From: Brachybacterium paraconglomeratum
GTDB taxonomy: Bacteria; Actinomycetota; Actinomycetes; Actinomycetales; Dermabacteraceae
DNA: 64,000 nucleotides
Direction: 5' to 3'
Assembly: GCF_003994255.1 (NCBI RefSeq)
Contig: NZ_ML133864.1
Coordinates: 1 to 64,000 of the forward strand
Under the pieces are notes generated by a model. The model did no database searches. It was given only the letters and a program-made list of their open reading frames with translations, and had not been told where the DNA came from. Numbering within the stretch: position 1 is the stretch's first letter; every line of letters begins with the position of its first letter. This document shows positions 6,987 to 16,601 of this stretch, in pieces. The position numbers and the translations under genes are program-made.

Positions 6987-8705
6987 GTGCTGTCCACCCT
7001 GCGCATCCGCCACATCGGCGTGATCGACGATGCCCTGCTCGAGTTCGGGCCGGGATTCACCGCCCTGACCGGCGAGACCGGAGCCGGCAAGACCATGATC
7101 GTCACCGGCCTGACCATGCTGCTGGGCGGTCGCCTGGACCGAGGCCGCACCCGCGGCTCCAGCACCGTCGACGGTACTCTCGCGCTCGCCGGGCACGGGG
7201 AGCTCGCGGACGCGATGGACGAGCTCGGCGCCGAGGAGGAGGACGGCGAGGTGCTCGTGGTGCGCCGTCTGACCCGCGACGGCCGCTCCCGCGCCCAGAT
7301 CGGCGGGGTCCCCGTCCCGATCGGGACCCTCGCCCGGCTGGTGGGCACCGCGGTCACCGTGCACGGCCAGTCCGACCAGCAGCGTCTGCGCGACCACGAC
7401 GCCCAGCGCGAGGCCCTGGACCGCTTCGGCGCCGCCGAGATCGAGCCGCTGCTCGAGCGGCACCGCACGGTCTGGCGCGAGCGCACCGCCCTCACCGAGC
7501 GCCTCGCCGAGCTCGACGCCCTGCTCGCCGAGCGGGAGCGCCGCGGCACCGTCCTCACCGAGGCGCTGGAGCGGCTCGAGCAGGCCGACCCCCAGGCGGG
7601 GGAGGACGACGCGCTGCGCGCCGAGATCGAACGGCTCGGCAACGCCGAGGAGCTCCGCGGCGCCGCCGGGCAGGCCGCGCTCGCCCTGGTCGGCGACGAC
7701 GACGGCCCCGCCGCCGGATCCCTGCTCGACATCGCGGGGGAGGCCCTCGCCCGCGCCGCACGCACCGACGGCACCCTCGTCCCCCTCACGGAACGGCTCG
7801 ACGCGCTGCGGATCGAGCTCTCCGACATCGCCGGAGAGCTCTCGAGCTACGCCGACGGGATCGACGCCTCGCCCGGACGCATCGAGGAGGCCAACGAGCG
7901 CCTCCACGAGCTGACCGTCCTGGTGCGCGACCTCGGCGCCCTGCTGCCGGGCCAGGACGGCCCCGCCGAGGACGTCACCACCCTGCTCGAGACCTCCCGC
8001 ACCGCGGCGCAGGAGCTCGACCGCTTCGAGGGCGCGGAGGAGGAGCGCGGCACCGTCGCGGCCCGCCTCGAGCAGCTCGAGACGGAGCTCGACGCGGCCG
8101 CTGAGGAGCTCACCGCGGCACGCACCGAGGCCGCCGGCGCCCTCTCCGGCGCGGTCCAGGAGGAGCTGCGCCACCTCGAGATGCCCGATGCGGAGATCCG
8201 GGTCGACGTCACGGGGCGCGCCCACCGCTCACACGGCCGGGACGAGGTCGCGATCCTGCTCGCCCCCCACCCCGGCGCCGACCACCTGCCGGTCGCGCAG
8301 GCCGCCTCCGGCGGCGAGCTCTCCCGCGTCATGCTCGCGCTCGAGGTGGCGCTGGCCTCCTCCCGCAGCGACCGCACCGCCGCGCCCGTGTTCGTCTTCG
8401 ACGAGATCGACGCAGGCATCGGCGGGCGCGCCGCCCTCGCCGTCGGCCAGCGCCTCGCACGCCTGGCCCGCCACGCCCAGGTCATCGTCGTCACCCACCT
8501 CCCCCAGGTCGCCGCGCACGCCTCCACCCACCTGCAGATCGTGAAGACCTCGCAGGACGGCGCGACCAGCTCGACCGTGGAGACCCTGGACCGGCCGGGC
8601 CGGATCCGGGAGCTCGCCCGGATGCTCGCCGGGGACGACGCCTCCGACGTCGCCCTCGCCCACGCCGAGGAGCTGCTGGACGAGGCCGGACGGACGCAGC
8701 GATGA
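6987..8705 (+). CDS. recN: DNA repair ATPase RecN
   Basis: The product is 572 aa and SMC-like. Walker A is GETGAGKT (residues 29-36). Long coiled-coil arms (about 170-400, rich in RLAELDALLAER-type heptads) are followed by the signature SGGELSRVMLALE and Walker B VFVFDEIDAG. RecN tethers broken DNA ends during recombinational repair. The GTG start at 6987 lies 11 nt after nadK. No LexA box is seen directly upstream, so SOS control would have to come from a distant promoter. Confidence 0.94.
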   Translation: MLSTLRIRHIGVIDDALLEFGPGFTALTGETGAGKTMIVTGLTMLLGGRLDRGRTRGSSTVDGTLALAGHGELADAMDELGAEEEDGEVLVVRRLTRDGRSRAQIGGVPVPIGTLARLVGTAVTVHGQSDQQRLRDHDAQREALDRFGAAEIEPLLERHRTVWRERTALTERLAELDALLAERERRGTVLTEALERLEQADPQAGEDDALRAEIERLGNAEELRGAAGQAALALVGDDDGPAAGSLLDIAGEALARAARTDGTLVPLTERLDALRIELSDIAGELSSYADGIDASPGRIEEANERLHELTVLVRDLGALLPGQDGPAEDVTTLLETSRTAAQELDRFEGAEEERGTVAARLEQLETELDAAAEELTAARTEAAGALSGAVQEELRHLEMPDAEIRVDVTGRAHRSHGRDEVAILLAPHPGADHLPVAQAASGGELSRVMLALEVALASSRSDRTAAPVFVFDEIDAGIGGRAALAVGQRLARLARHAQVIVVTHLPQVAAHASTHLQIVKTSQDGATSSTVETLDRPGRIRELARMLAGDDASDVALAHAEELLDEAGRTQR

Positions 8706-9874
8706 GCACGTCCCGCACCGAGGGCGTGGCCCGGCTCGGCAAGCGCACCAAGGACCTCACCAAGCGCCTCCGCCCCGGCGAGATCGCGATCATCGACCAC
8801 GAGGACATCGACCGGGTCGCCGCCGAGGCGCTCGTCGAGCGGGAGCCGGCCGCGGTCCTCAACGTCGCCGCCTCCACCTCCGGCCGCTACCCCAACGCGG
8901 GCCCGCGCATCCTCGTCGACGCCGGGATCGTGCTCGTCGACTCCCTCGGGGACGAGGTCTTCGAGGGGATCCGCGACGGGGAGCGGATCACCGTCGAGGA
9001 CGGGTGGGTGCTGCTCGAGGGGGAGCCGATCGCCGAGGGCGCCCGGCAGGACGACGCGAGCGTCACCGCCTCCCAGGAGGCGTCCCGTGAGGGGCTCTCC
9101 GAGCAGCTCGAGCTGTTCGCCGAGAACACGATGGAGTACATGCTCCGCGAGCGGGACCTGCTGCTGGACGGGATCGGCGCGCCCGAGGTCGCCACGCGCA
9201 TGGACGGCCGGCCGGTGCTGATCGTGGTGCGCGGCTACCACTACAAGGAGGACCTGGCGACCCTCAAGCCCTTCCTGCGCGAGAACCGCCCGGTGATCAT
9301 CGGGGTCGACGGCGGCGCGGACGCGGTGCTCGAGGCCGGGTTCCGCCCCGACATGATCATCGGCGACATGGACTCCGTCTCCGACCGGGCCCTGCGCTCC
9401 GGCTCCGAGCTCGTCGTCCACGCCTATCGCGACGGCCGCGCCCCCGGGATGGAGCGACTGGCGGAGCTGGGGCTGGCCGAGGGCGCGGTCTCCTTCCCCG
9501 CCTCGGGCACCAGCGAGGACATCGCCATGCTGCTGGCCGACGAGAAGGGCGCCTCGGTCATCGTCGCCGTCGGCACCCACGGCACCCTCGAGGAGTTCCT
9601 CGACAAGGGCCGTGCCGGCATGAGCTCGACCTTCCTCACACGTCTGCGCATCGGCTCCAAGCTCGTCGACGCGAAGGGCGTCTCCCGCCTGTACCGTCAG
9701 AGGATCTCCACCTTCCAGCTCGTGCTGCTGGCGCTGGCGGGTCTGGCCGCGCTCGCCGTGGCGCTCTGGGCCACTCCGGGCGGTCAGGCGCTCGTGCAGA
9801 TCCTCTTCGCCCGCCTCGACGGGCTCCTGTCCTGGTTCACCACGCTGTTCACACCCCGGGCCACCGGGTCGTAG
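8702..9874 (+). CDS. steA: SteA-like septation protein
   Basis: The product is 390 aa. The N-terminal half (IAIIDHEDIDRVAAEAL, then ASTSGRYPN) and a central thiamine-pyrophosphokinase-like domain (IIGVDGGADAVLEAGFRPDMIIGDMDS) match SteA/Rv1697. A single membrane helix (about residues 340-360, LVLLALAGLAALAVAL) precedes a short tail. In corynebacteria SteA and SteB form a complex that promotes cell separation through peptidoglycan hydrolase activation (family knowledge). The start overlaps recN by 4 bp. steB follows 15 nt later. Confidence 0.9.
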   Translation: MSTSRTEGVARLGKRTKDLTKRLRPGEIAIIDHEDIDRVAAEALVEREPAAVLNVAASTSGRYPNAGPRILVDAGIVLVDSLGDEVFEGIRDGERITVEDGWVLLEGEPIAEGARQDDASVTASQEASREGLSEQLELFAENTMEYMLRERDLLLDGIGAPEVATRMDGRPVLIVVRGYHYKEDLATLKPFLRENRPVIIGVDGGADAVLEAGFRPDMIIGDMDSVSDRALRSGSELVVHAYRDGRAPGMERLAELGLAEGAVSFPASGTSEDIAMLLADEKGASVIVAVGTHGTLEEFLDKGRAGMSSTFLTRLRIGSKLVDAKGVSRLYRQRISTFQLVLLALAGLAALAVALWATPGGQALVQILFARLDGLLSWFTTLFTPRATGS

Positions 9875-9889
9875 GAGGGTCCCGACCCC

Positions 9890-10957
9890 GTGATCGACTT
9901 CCGTTACCACCTCGTCTCGCTGATCTCCGTGTTCCTCGCGCTCGCCGTCGGCATCGTCCTCGGCGCCGGGCCGCTGCGCGAGAACCTGGGCGACCAGCTC
10001 GCCGGCCAGGTCGAGCAGCTGCGCACCGAGCAGGAGCAGCTGCGCACCGAGGCCGAGCAGCTCGCCGGCGAGAACGACCAGCTCTCCTCGTTCATCACCG
10101 AGGTCGGGCCGGAGCTCGTGGACGGCACCCTCGAGGGGCAGCGGATCGCGATCCTCACCGACGACGACTCCACCCGCGCCTCCACCGAGCGGATCACCTC
10201 GCTGCTGGACGCGGCCGGCGTCGAGCAGACCGTGCACGTCGAGCTGCAGAGCGCGCTGTGGGAGCCGGGACAGGAGCAGGCGCGGACCGACGCGGTCGCC
10301 GCGGCGGAGCAGATCGCGCCCGAGGCGCTCACGGCCGTCGGAGGAGAGGAGCTCACCGACTCCGAGCGCCTCTCCGCGCTGATCCCCGAGCTGCTGGCCG
10401 GCGGCGAGGGCGACAGCCTGGACGAGGAGCTGCGCGGGCAGCTGTGGCAGGTGCTCATCGATCACGGGATGGTGAGCGTGGACGGCGGGGCGCCGGGCAC
10501 GGTCGACGGGGTCGTGCACGCGAGCGCCGCCCCCGAGGAGCTCGCCGTCGACACCGACGACGACCAGGCCGCCGCCGAGCGCGCCCAGGGCCTGCTCGCC
10601 TCCCGCACCAGCATGCTCACCGCCCTCGCCGGGACCGGCCTGCCCGCGGTGGTCTCCGCCGTGACACCCGCCAACGACGCCTCCACCGGCATCCTGCGCA
10701 CCGTGCGCGGGGAGGCGACCTACGACGCGCTGTCGACCACGGACCGGCTGCAGGAGCCCGACGGCCCGGTCCTGTCCGTGCTCGCGCTGGTCGAGCAGAC
10801 CCGCGGCGGCTCCGGCGCCTACGGCACCACGGCCGATGCCGCCGAGCGCCTCCCCGCCCTGCCCGAGACCGCCGAGGTCGGCACCGAGGGCGACGGCTCC
10901 GGGGGCGACGGCACCGAGGGCGGGGCCGCACCGTCCGACGGCGGGGGAGCGGAGTGA
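9890..10957 (+). CDS. steB: SteB / MctB family envelope protein
   Basis: The product is 355 aa. An N-terminal membrane helix (residues 8-27, VSLISVFLALAVGIVLGAG) is preceded by the invariant MIDFRYHLVSL, and a short coiled coil (about 33-65, EQLRTEQEQLRTEAEQL) follows. The remainder would face outside and ends in a Gly/Ser/Glu tail. The family is annotated both as copper transporter MctB (Rv1698) and as SteB, partner of SteA; steA directly upstream favours the division role. GTG 9890 has TAGGAGGG 10 nt upstream. The stop overlaps the next start (GTGA). Confidence 0.88.
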   Translation: MIDFRYHLVSLISVFLALAVGIVLGAGPLRENLGDQLAGQVEQLRTEQEQLRTEAEQLAGENDQLSSFITEVGPELVDGTLEGQRIAILTDDDSTRASTERITSLLDAAGVEQTVHVELQSALWEPGQEQARTDAVAAAEQIAPEALTAVGGEELTDSERLSALIPELLAGGEGDSLDEELRGQLWQVLIDHGMVSVDGGAPGTVDGVVHASAAPEELAVDTDDDQAAAERAQGLLASRTSMLTALAGTGLPAVVSAVTPANDASTGILRTVRGEATYDALSTTDRLQEPDGPVLSVLALVEQTRGGSGAYGTTADAAERLPALPETAEVGTEGDGSGGDGTEGGAAPSDGGGAE

Positions 10958-11832
10958 TCGCCGCGCTGCGCGCCGAGCTCGCCCGCACCAACTTCGCCGG
11001 ACGCGAGGTGAGCCTCGCCGAGGGCGCGCTCGTGGTCGCGGGCACCTGCGCCCTCGCACGGCGCACGGGCCGCCCCCTGGACCTCCTCGCGCTCGCCGGG
11101 ATCGGCGGGCTCGGGCTGCTCGACGACCTGCTCGAGCCGCATCAGCGACGCGCCGGCCGCCCGGTCTCCAAGGGGCTGCGCGGCCATCTCGCCTCGCTCC
11201 GCTCCGGCCGGGTGACGACGGGTGCCGCGAAGGCGCTCGGCATCCCCGCCCTCGCGCTGCTCGCCGCGGCGGGCGGCCCGGCCCCGCGCGGCGGCGCGAT
11301 GGTCCCCGTGGACGCCGCGCTCACGGCGGGCTGCGCGAACCTCGCCAACCTGCTCGACCTCCGCCCCGGCCGTGCGCTCAAGGCCGTGCTGCCGCCCGCG
11401 GCCCTGCTCGCGCTCACGGCAGGGCAGGACGAGCGCGCCCGCAGCGGTGCACGGCTCGCCGTCGCGGCACTGCTGCCCGGGGCGCTCGCGCTGCCGGCGG
11501 ACCTGCGCGAGCACGGCATGCTCGGCGACGCGGGTGCGAACGTGCTCGGCGCCGCCGTGGGCGCCGCCGCGACCCGCACCCTCCCTGCGCCTGCCCGGCT
11601 CGCGCTGCTCGGCGGAGTCGTCGCGCTGACCCTGGCCAGCGAGAAGGTGAGCTTCAGCGCGGTCATCGACCGCACCCCGGCGCTGCGAGCGCTGGACCGC
11701 GCAGGCCGGCTGCCCGTGCCCTCCCGCGCCGTGGGCGGCTCCGCCGGCCCGGGGACGACCGACGGGCCCGCCGCGCCGTCGGAGCCGCCGAGGTCGTCCA
11801 GCGACCCGGACGACGCGGAGGAGGCACGATGA
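10954..11832 (+). CDS. Degenerate MraY/WecA-like polyprenyl-phosphate transferase family membrane protein
   Basis: The product is 292 aa and hydrophobic. Three short segments line up with the active-site motifs of MraY/WecA: GLLDDLLEPHQRR (for the G-x-x-DD motif), NLANLLDLRPGRALK (for the Asn/Asp-rich NLTDGLDGL motif) and MLGDAGANVLGA (for GDTGS-x-x-LG). Family members are usually 320-380 aa with ten helices; this one looks shortened. GTG 10954 overlaps the steB stop and the end overlaps the murJ start, so it is translationally coupled to both. A substrate cannot be named. It may be a glycosyl-1-phosphate transferase or an inactive relative. Confidence 0.6.
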   Translation: MIAALRAELARTNFAGREVSLAEGALVVAGTCALARRTGRPLDLLALAGIGGLGLLDDLLEPHQRRAGRPVSKGLRGHLASLRSGRVTTGAAKALGIPALALLAAAGGPAPRGGAMVPVDAALTAGCANLANLLDLRPGRALKAVLPPAALLALTAGQDERARSGARLAVAALLPGALALPADLREHGMLGDAGANVLGAAVGAAATRTLPAPARLALLGGVVALTLASEKVSFSAVIDRTPALRALDRAGRLPVPSRAVGGSAGPGTTDGPAAPSEPPRSSSDPDDAEEAR

Positions 11833-13664
11833 CCGGGACCGGGACCGCACCGGAGGCACGGCCCGCGCCCTCGCCCCGCAGCGGCCGCATCGCCCGCTCC
11901 GTGCTGCGCGGCGCGGGGATCATCCTGATCGTCACCGTGTTCGCACGGATCGCGGGCTTCGTGCGCTATCTCGTGTTCGGCGCGAGCGTGGGCGCCGGCG
12001 ACGTGGGCACCGCCTACACCACCGCCAACATGCTCCCCAACGTGCTCTTCGAGATCGTCGCGGGCGGGGCGCTCGCCGCGGCCGTCGTGCCGCTCATCGC
12101 GGGCCTCGTGCCCGAGCGGGACCCCGAGGAGACGGCGGGGACGGCCGACGTGCCCGTGCCTGCGCCCGCCGCCGGGACGACCGCGGTCCCAGAGCCGTCC
12201 ACGGCGACGCCGGAGCCCACGACCCCGGCCCCGGCCTCACCGGCGTCGCCGCAGAGCGCCTTCTCGCCCGACTCGCCGACGCGCCCCGTCCCCGCCGGTG
12301 CGGCGCTCGCCGACCGGATCGTCTCGGCGCTGCTGACCTGGACGGTGATCGGCACCCTGCTCCTCGCCGCGCTCGTGATCGCCCTCGCCGAGCCGCTCTC
12401 GCAGCTGCTGCTCGCCTCCGACCAGACCGGGGCGGCCGGCGTCGGCCTCGGCGCGACGCTGCTGCGGATCTTCGCGGTCCAGCTGCCGTTCTACGGGATC
12501 TCCGTGGTGCTGGCCGCCTACCTCCAGGCCCGGCGGCGCTTCCTGTGGCCGGCGATGATGCCGCTGCTGTCCTCGCTGGTGGTGATGGCGTCCTATCGCG
12601 TCTACGCCCTGCTCGTGCCGTCGGTCGCGACGGTCTCCACCATCGACGGCGCCGCCGTGCAGTGGCTCGGCTGGGGCACCACCGCCGGGGTCGTCGTGAT
12701 GGCGCTGCCCGTCGCGATCGCCGCCGCCCGGGCGGGGCTGCGCGTCCGCCCCGCGCTGACCATGCCCGCCGCGCACGCACGGTGCGCCCTCGCCCTCGGC
12801 GGCGCGGGGCTCGGCGCGGTCGGCGCCCAGCAGATCGTGCTCGCCCTGGTGATGCTGCTGGCCATGCGCGCGGGCGGCGTCGGCACCCTGCCCGTCTTCC
12901 AGTACGCCCAGGCGCTCTACCTGCTGCCCTACGCGGTGCTGGTGGTGCCGCTGGTGACCTCCGTCTTCCCGCACCTGTCCGAGCTGCGCCTGGTCGGGGA
13001 CGTCACCGGCTTCGCCCGTGTCGCCGCCGTCTCGGTGCGCACCGTCATCGGCGTGTCCGTGGTCGGGGCGGCGATGCTCATCGCGGCCGGCCCGGCGCTC
13101 GGCCAGTTCTTCCGCCACATCGATCGGGCCGAGGCGACCGGGGTGGGCTCCGCGACCGCGGGCCTCGCGCTCGGGCTGGTCGGCTTCGCCGTGGCGACCC
13201 AGTGCACCCGCATCCTCTCCGCGGCGCTGCGCGCCCGGGACGCGCTGATGGTCGGCGCGGTCGGCTGGGGCATCGCCCTGGTCGCCCTGCTCGTCCTGGT
13301 GCTGCCCAGCCCCGCCCGCTCCGCCGCGGAGGCGGCCACCGCCTTCGCCCTCGCGATCGCGGCCGGCATGGCGGTGGGCGGCCTGGTCGGTCTCTCCCGC
13401 ATCTGGGACATGCTCGAGCACGGCGGCCACGAGCGCCAGGTGCGCCGCACCGCCCTCGCGGTCCCCGTCGCCGTGCTCGTCGGGGCGGTGCCGGGACTGC
13501 TGCTGGGCCGTTTGCTGATCACGGTCGACACCGGCGAGGTGCTCACCGTGCTCTACGGCATCCTGTGCGGGCTGGTCGCGGCCGTGCTCTCCGCCGCGGT
13601 GCTCGGCGCGGTGGACCGGGAGCTCGCCGTCGGCGTGCTGCGACGCCTGCGGAGGGCGGGCTGA
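11829..13664 (+). CDS. murJ: MurJ lipid II flippase (MviN family)
   Basis: The product is 611 aa with about 14 membrane segments. The N-terminus (VTVFARIAGFVRYLVFG...YTTANMLPNVLFEIVAGGAL) is the clear MviN signature with its conserved Arg residues. Unlike typical MurJ, a Pro/Ala/Thr/Ser-rich insert of about 60 residues (97-157) sits after the second helix. It flips lipid II across the membrane for peptidoglycan synthesis. ATG 11829 overlaps the upstream gene (ATGA) and the end overlaps the glycosyltransferase start. Confidence 0.93.
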   Translation: MTGTGTAPEARPAPSPRSGRIARSVLRGAGIILIVTVFARIAGFVRYLVFGASVGAGDVGTAYTTANMLPNVLFEIVAGGALAAAVVPLIAGLVPERDPEETAGTADVPVPAPAAGTTAVPEPSTATPEPTTPAPASPASPQSAFSPDSPTRPVPAGAALADRIVSALLTWTVIGTLLLAALVIALAEPLSQLLLASDQTGAAGVGLGATLLRIFAVQLPFYGISVVLAAYLQARRRFLWPAMMPLLSSLVVMASYRVYALLVPSVATVSTIDGAAVQWLGWGTTAGVVVMALPVAIAAARAGLRVRPALTMPAAHARCALALGGAGLGAVGAQQIVLALVMLLAMRAGGVGTLPVFQYAQALYLLPYAVLVVPLVTSVFPHLSELRLVGDVTGFARVAAVSVRTVIGVSVVGAAMLIAAGPALGQFFRHIDRAEATGVGSATAGLALGLVGFAVATQCTRILSAALRARDALMVGAVGWGIALVALLVLVLPSPARSAAEAATAFALAIAAGMAVGGLVGLSRIWDMLEHGGHERQVRRTALAVPVAVLVGAVPGLLLGRLLITVDTGEVLTVLYGILCGLVAAVLSAAVLGAVDRELAVGVLRRLRRAG

Positions 13665-14719
13665 TGCGCGTCCTGCTCGTGCGCCCCACCGCCAGCGGGG
13701 GACTGGCCGCGCACGTCGACCAGGAGCTCGCGCTGCTTGAGAGCGCAGGACGACGCGTCGCCGAGGCGCCGGTGCGGATCCGCGAGCGCCCCAGCCCCCG
13801 GCACGACGCCGCGACCGTGACGGCGCTGCGCCGGATCGTGCGCGGCGCCGGGGAGCCCGTCGCCGTCCATGCCCACGGGCTGCGCGCAGGGGCCCTGGCC
13901 GCCCTGGCCGTGCCCCGCCGGGGCGGGCACCGGCTCGTGGTCACCCTGCACAACCGCACCGTCGGCGGGGTCCCCGCCCGAGCGATCGGCGCCGCGCTGC
14001 TGCGGCTCCTCGCCCGCCGGGCCGACACCGTGCTCGCCGTCTCCCCGGACCTCGCCGAGGACGCCCGCCGCGCCGGCGCGCGCGACGTGCGACACGCCGT
14101 GATCCCCGCCCCGCGGCGCCCGGAGGAGGTGGGGGAGCAGCGGTCCGCGAGCGCCGGGAGCGGCGCCCGGGAGGCGACCGGGCCGGGAACGCCCGTGGCC
14201 CTCGTCGCCCTCGTCATCGCCCGGCTCGCCCCGCAGAAGGGGCTGCACGACCTGCTCGACGCGGCGGCGCTGCTGCGCGGCGAGGAGGTGCGGATCCTCG
14301 TCGCCGGCGACGGTCCGCTGGAGCGCGATCTCGCCGCCCGCATCAGCGCGGAGGACCTCCCCGTCGACCTGCTCGGCCGTCGTCAGGACGTCCCCGACCT
14401 GCTGCGCCGCGCCGATCTGGTGCTCTCCGCCGCCCGCTGGGAGGGACAGCCCGTCGCCCTCCAGGAGGCGCTCCTGGCCGGCCGCGCGATCGTCGCCACC
14501 GACGCCGGCGGCACCCGCTGGGTCACCGGAACGGCCGCGCACCTGGTCCCCGTCGGTGACGCGGAGGCGCTCGCCGCGGCGGTCAGCACGCTCCGCGCCC
14601 CGCTCGCACGGCGCCGCGCCGAGACCGCCTCCCGGCGGCGGGCCCGCGAGCTCCCGCGTGCCGAGGATCTCCTGGCCCAGCTCGAGGAGATCCTCGCCCC
14701 CGCACCCCGTCGATGGTAG
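13664..14719 (+). CDS. GT4-family glycosyltransferase
   Basis: The product is 351 aa with a GT-B fold. The N-terminal half opens [19 protein letters not shown] and contains VTLHNRT. The C-terminal half has [21 protein letters not shown] and [11 protein letters not shown]. The catalytic E-x7-E is EGQPVALQE. It probably transfers a sugar from a nucleotide donor to an envelope lipid or polymer; the acceptor is unknown. It shares one base with the murJ stop (TGATG) and ends within the pyrG promoter region, so it is the last gene of the steA-steB-murJ run. Confidence 0.82.
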   Translation: MRVLLVRPTASGGLAAHVDQELALLESAGRRVAEAPVRIRERPSPRHDAATVTALRRIVRGAGEPVAVHAHGLRAGALAALAVPRRGGHRLVVTLHNRTVGGVPARAIGAALLRLLARRADTVLAVSPDLAEDARRAGARDVRHAVIPAPRRPEEVGEQRSASAGSGAREATGPGTPVALVALVIARLAPQKGLHDLLDAAALLRGEEVRILVAGDGPLERDLAARISAEDLPVDLLGRRQDVPDLLRRADLVLSAARWEGQPVALQEALLAGRAIVATDAGGTRWVTGTAAHLVPVGDAEALAAAVSTLRAPLARRRAETASRRRARELPRAEDLLAQLEEILAPAPRRW

Positions 14720-14722
14720 GTT
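14717..14722 (+). promoter_or_regulatory. -10 box for leaderless pyrG transcript
   Basis: TAGGTT lies 8 nt before GTG 14731, inside the last codons and stop of the glycosyltransferase gene. The spacing puts the transcription start at or next to the start codon. There is no Shine-Dalgarno sequence upstream of that GTG. Confidence 0.55.
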
Positions 14723-14730
14723 GGCCGTCC

Positions 14731-16536
14731 GTGGCAGACACGAGCGCGAGCGCACCCCAGACCGGCACCGGCCCCATCCCCCGGATCGGGGCGGCCGCAT
14801 CGGCCAAGCCCTTCCGCAACGAGGGCACCACCAAGCACATCTTCGTCACCGGCGGCGTCGTCTCCAGCCTCGGCAAGGGATTGACCGCCTCCTCCCTCGG
14901 GATGCTCCTGCGCAGCCGCGGGCTGCGCGTGACGATGCAGAAGCTCGACCCGTACCTCAACGTGGACCCGGGCACGATGAACCCCTTCCAGCACGGCGAG
15001 GTGTTCGTCACCGAGGACGGCGCCGAGACCGATCTCGACATCGGCCATTACGAGCGGTTCCTCGACGAGAACCTCTCCGCGAACGCGAACGTGACCACCG
15101 GCCAGGTCTACTCCACCGTGATCGCCAAGGAGCGCCGCGGCGAGTACCTCGGCGACACCGTGCAGGTCATCCCGCACATCACCAACCAGATCAAGGAGTC
15201 GATGCGCTCCCAGGCCGGTGACGACGTGGACGTGATCATCACCGAGGTCGGCGGCACCGTCGGCGACATCGAGTCCCAGCCCTTCCTCGAGGCCGCGCGC
15301 CAGGTCCGCCAGGACATCGGCCGCGAGAACGTGTTCTTCGTGCACGTCTCCCTGGTGCCCTTCATCGGCCCGTCCCAGGAGCTGAAGACCAAGCCCACCC
15401 AGCACTCCGTCGCCGCGCTGCGCAGCATCGGCATCCAGCCCGACGCGATCGTGCTGCGCGCCGACCGGGCGCTGCCCGCCTCCGTGAAGTCGAAGATCTC
15501 CTCGATGTGCGACGTGGACATCGACGCGGTCGTCACCTGCGCCGACGCCCCCTCCATCTACGAGATCCCGCTCGTGCTGCACGGCGAGGGCCTGGACGCC
15601 TATGCGATCCGGCGCCTGGACCTGCTCAGCCACGACGTGGACTGGAGCCAGTGGGAGGAGCTGCTGCGCCGCGTCCAGCACCCCGCCTACGAGGTGACCG
15701 TCGCCCTGGTCGGCAAGTACGTCGACCTGCCCGACGCGTACCTCTCGGTCACCGAGGCGCTGCGCGCCGGCGGCTTCCACCACAGCGCGAAGGTCACGAT
15801 CCGCTGGGTCGAGTCGGACCTGTGCGCGAGCGAGGACGGGGCCCGCGAGCAGCTCGCGGACGTCGACGCGATCGTCGTCCCCGGCGGCTTCGGCGTGCGC
15901 GGCGTGGACGGGAAGGTCGGCGCGCTGCGCCACGCCCGCACCCACGGCCTGCCCGCGCTGGGCCTCTGCCTGGGCATGCAGTCGATGGTGATCGAGTACG
16001 CCCGCACCGAGCTGGGCCTGACGGGAGCGCACTCCACCGAGTTCGACCCTGACACCGCCCATCCCGTCATCGCGACCATGGCCGAGCAGGAGGACATCGT
16101 CTCCGGCGCCGGGGACCTGGGCGGCACCATGCGGCTCGGCTCGTACGACCACACCCTCGCCGAGGGCTCCCTCGCCGCCGAGGTGTACGGCACCACCGAG
16201 GTCGCCGAGCGGCACCGTCACCGCTACGAGGTCAACAACGCCTATCGCGACCGGCTCGAGCAGGCGGGGCTGCGCATCTCCGGCGTCTCCGAGCTGACCG
16301 AGGACCACTCCCTGGTCGAGTTCGTGGAGCTGCCCGCAGAGGTGCACCCGTTCTACATCGGCACCCAGGCCCATCCCGAGCTGAAGTCCCGCCCCACCCG
16401 CGCCCATCCGCTGTTCGCGGGTCTGATCGGGGCGGCGCTCGACCTCCAGAAGGCCACCCGCCTGCTCGAGGTGGAGCCCGACGGGACCGTGCCCGAGCTC
16501 GCCGAGCGCGAGGACGACCAGGACCAGCAGGACTGA
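14731..16536 (+). CDS. pyrG: CTP synthase
   Basis: The product is 601 aa. The synthetase domain has [16 protein letters not shown] and [15 protein letters not shown]. The C-terminal glutamine amidotransferase has nucleophile Cys413 in GLCLGMQ and a late HPE. It makes CTP from UTP, ATP and glutamine. GTG 14731 is preferred over ATG 14713 because a TANNNT box sits 8 nt before it. Either way there is an N-terminal extension of 25-35 residues before the conserved core, and the C-terminus has a short acidic tail. Confidence 0.95.
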   Translation: MADTSASAPQTGTGPIPRIGAAASAKPFRNEGTTKHIFVTGGVVSSLGKGLTASSLGMLLRSRGLRVTMQKLDPYLNVDPGTMNPFQHGEVFVTEDGAETDLDIGHYERFLDENLSANANVTTGQVYSTVIAKERRGEYLGDTVQVIPHITNQIKESMRSQAGDDVDVIITEVGGTVGDIESQPFLEAARQVRQDIGRENVFFVHVSLVPFIGPSQELKTKPTQHSVAALRSIGIQPDAIVLRADRALPASVKSKISSMCDVDIDAVVTCADAPSIYEIPLVLHGEGLDAYAIRRLDLLSHDVDWSQWEELLRRVQHPAYEVTVALVGKYVDLPDAYLSVTEALRAGGFHHSAKVTIRWVESDLCASEDGAREQLADVDAIVVPGGFGVRGVDGKVGALRHARTHGLPALGLCLGMQSMVIEYARTELGLTGAHSTEFDPDTAHPVIATMAEQEDIVSGAGDLGGTMRLGSYDHTLAEGSLAAEVYGTTEVAERHRHRYEVNNAYRDRLEQAGLRISGVSELTEDHSLVEFVELPAEVHPFYIGTQAHPELKSRPTRAHPLFAGLIGAALDLQKATRLLEVEPDGTVPELAEREDDQDQQD

Positions 16537-16601
16537 GACCCGCGCGGGCGCGCCGGGACCTCCCCTCCCGGCGGCCCGCGACGACCGAGGACGGAGCGGC
16601 G

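Noticed and set aside
6976-6990. Search for a LexA box before recN
   Set aside because: Only 11 nt separate nadK and recN and no TCGAAC-N4-GTTCGA-like sequence is present there.
7847-11059. Very long minus-strand open frame (1070 codons) opposite recN, steA and steB
   Set aside because: Same GC artefact. The plus-strand genes carry Walker, SteA and SteB motifs, while the antisense product is compositionally biased with no domain.
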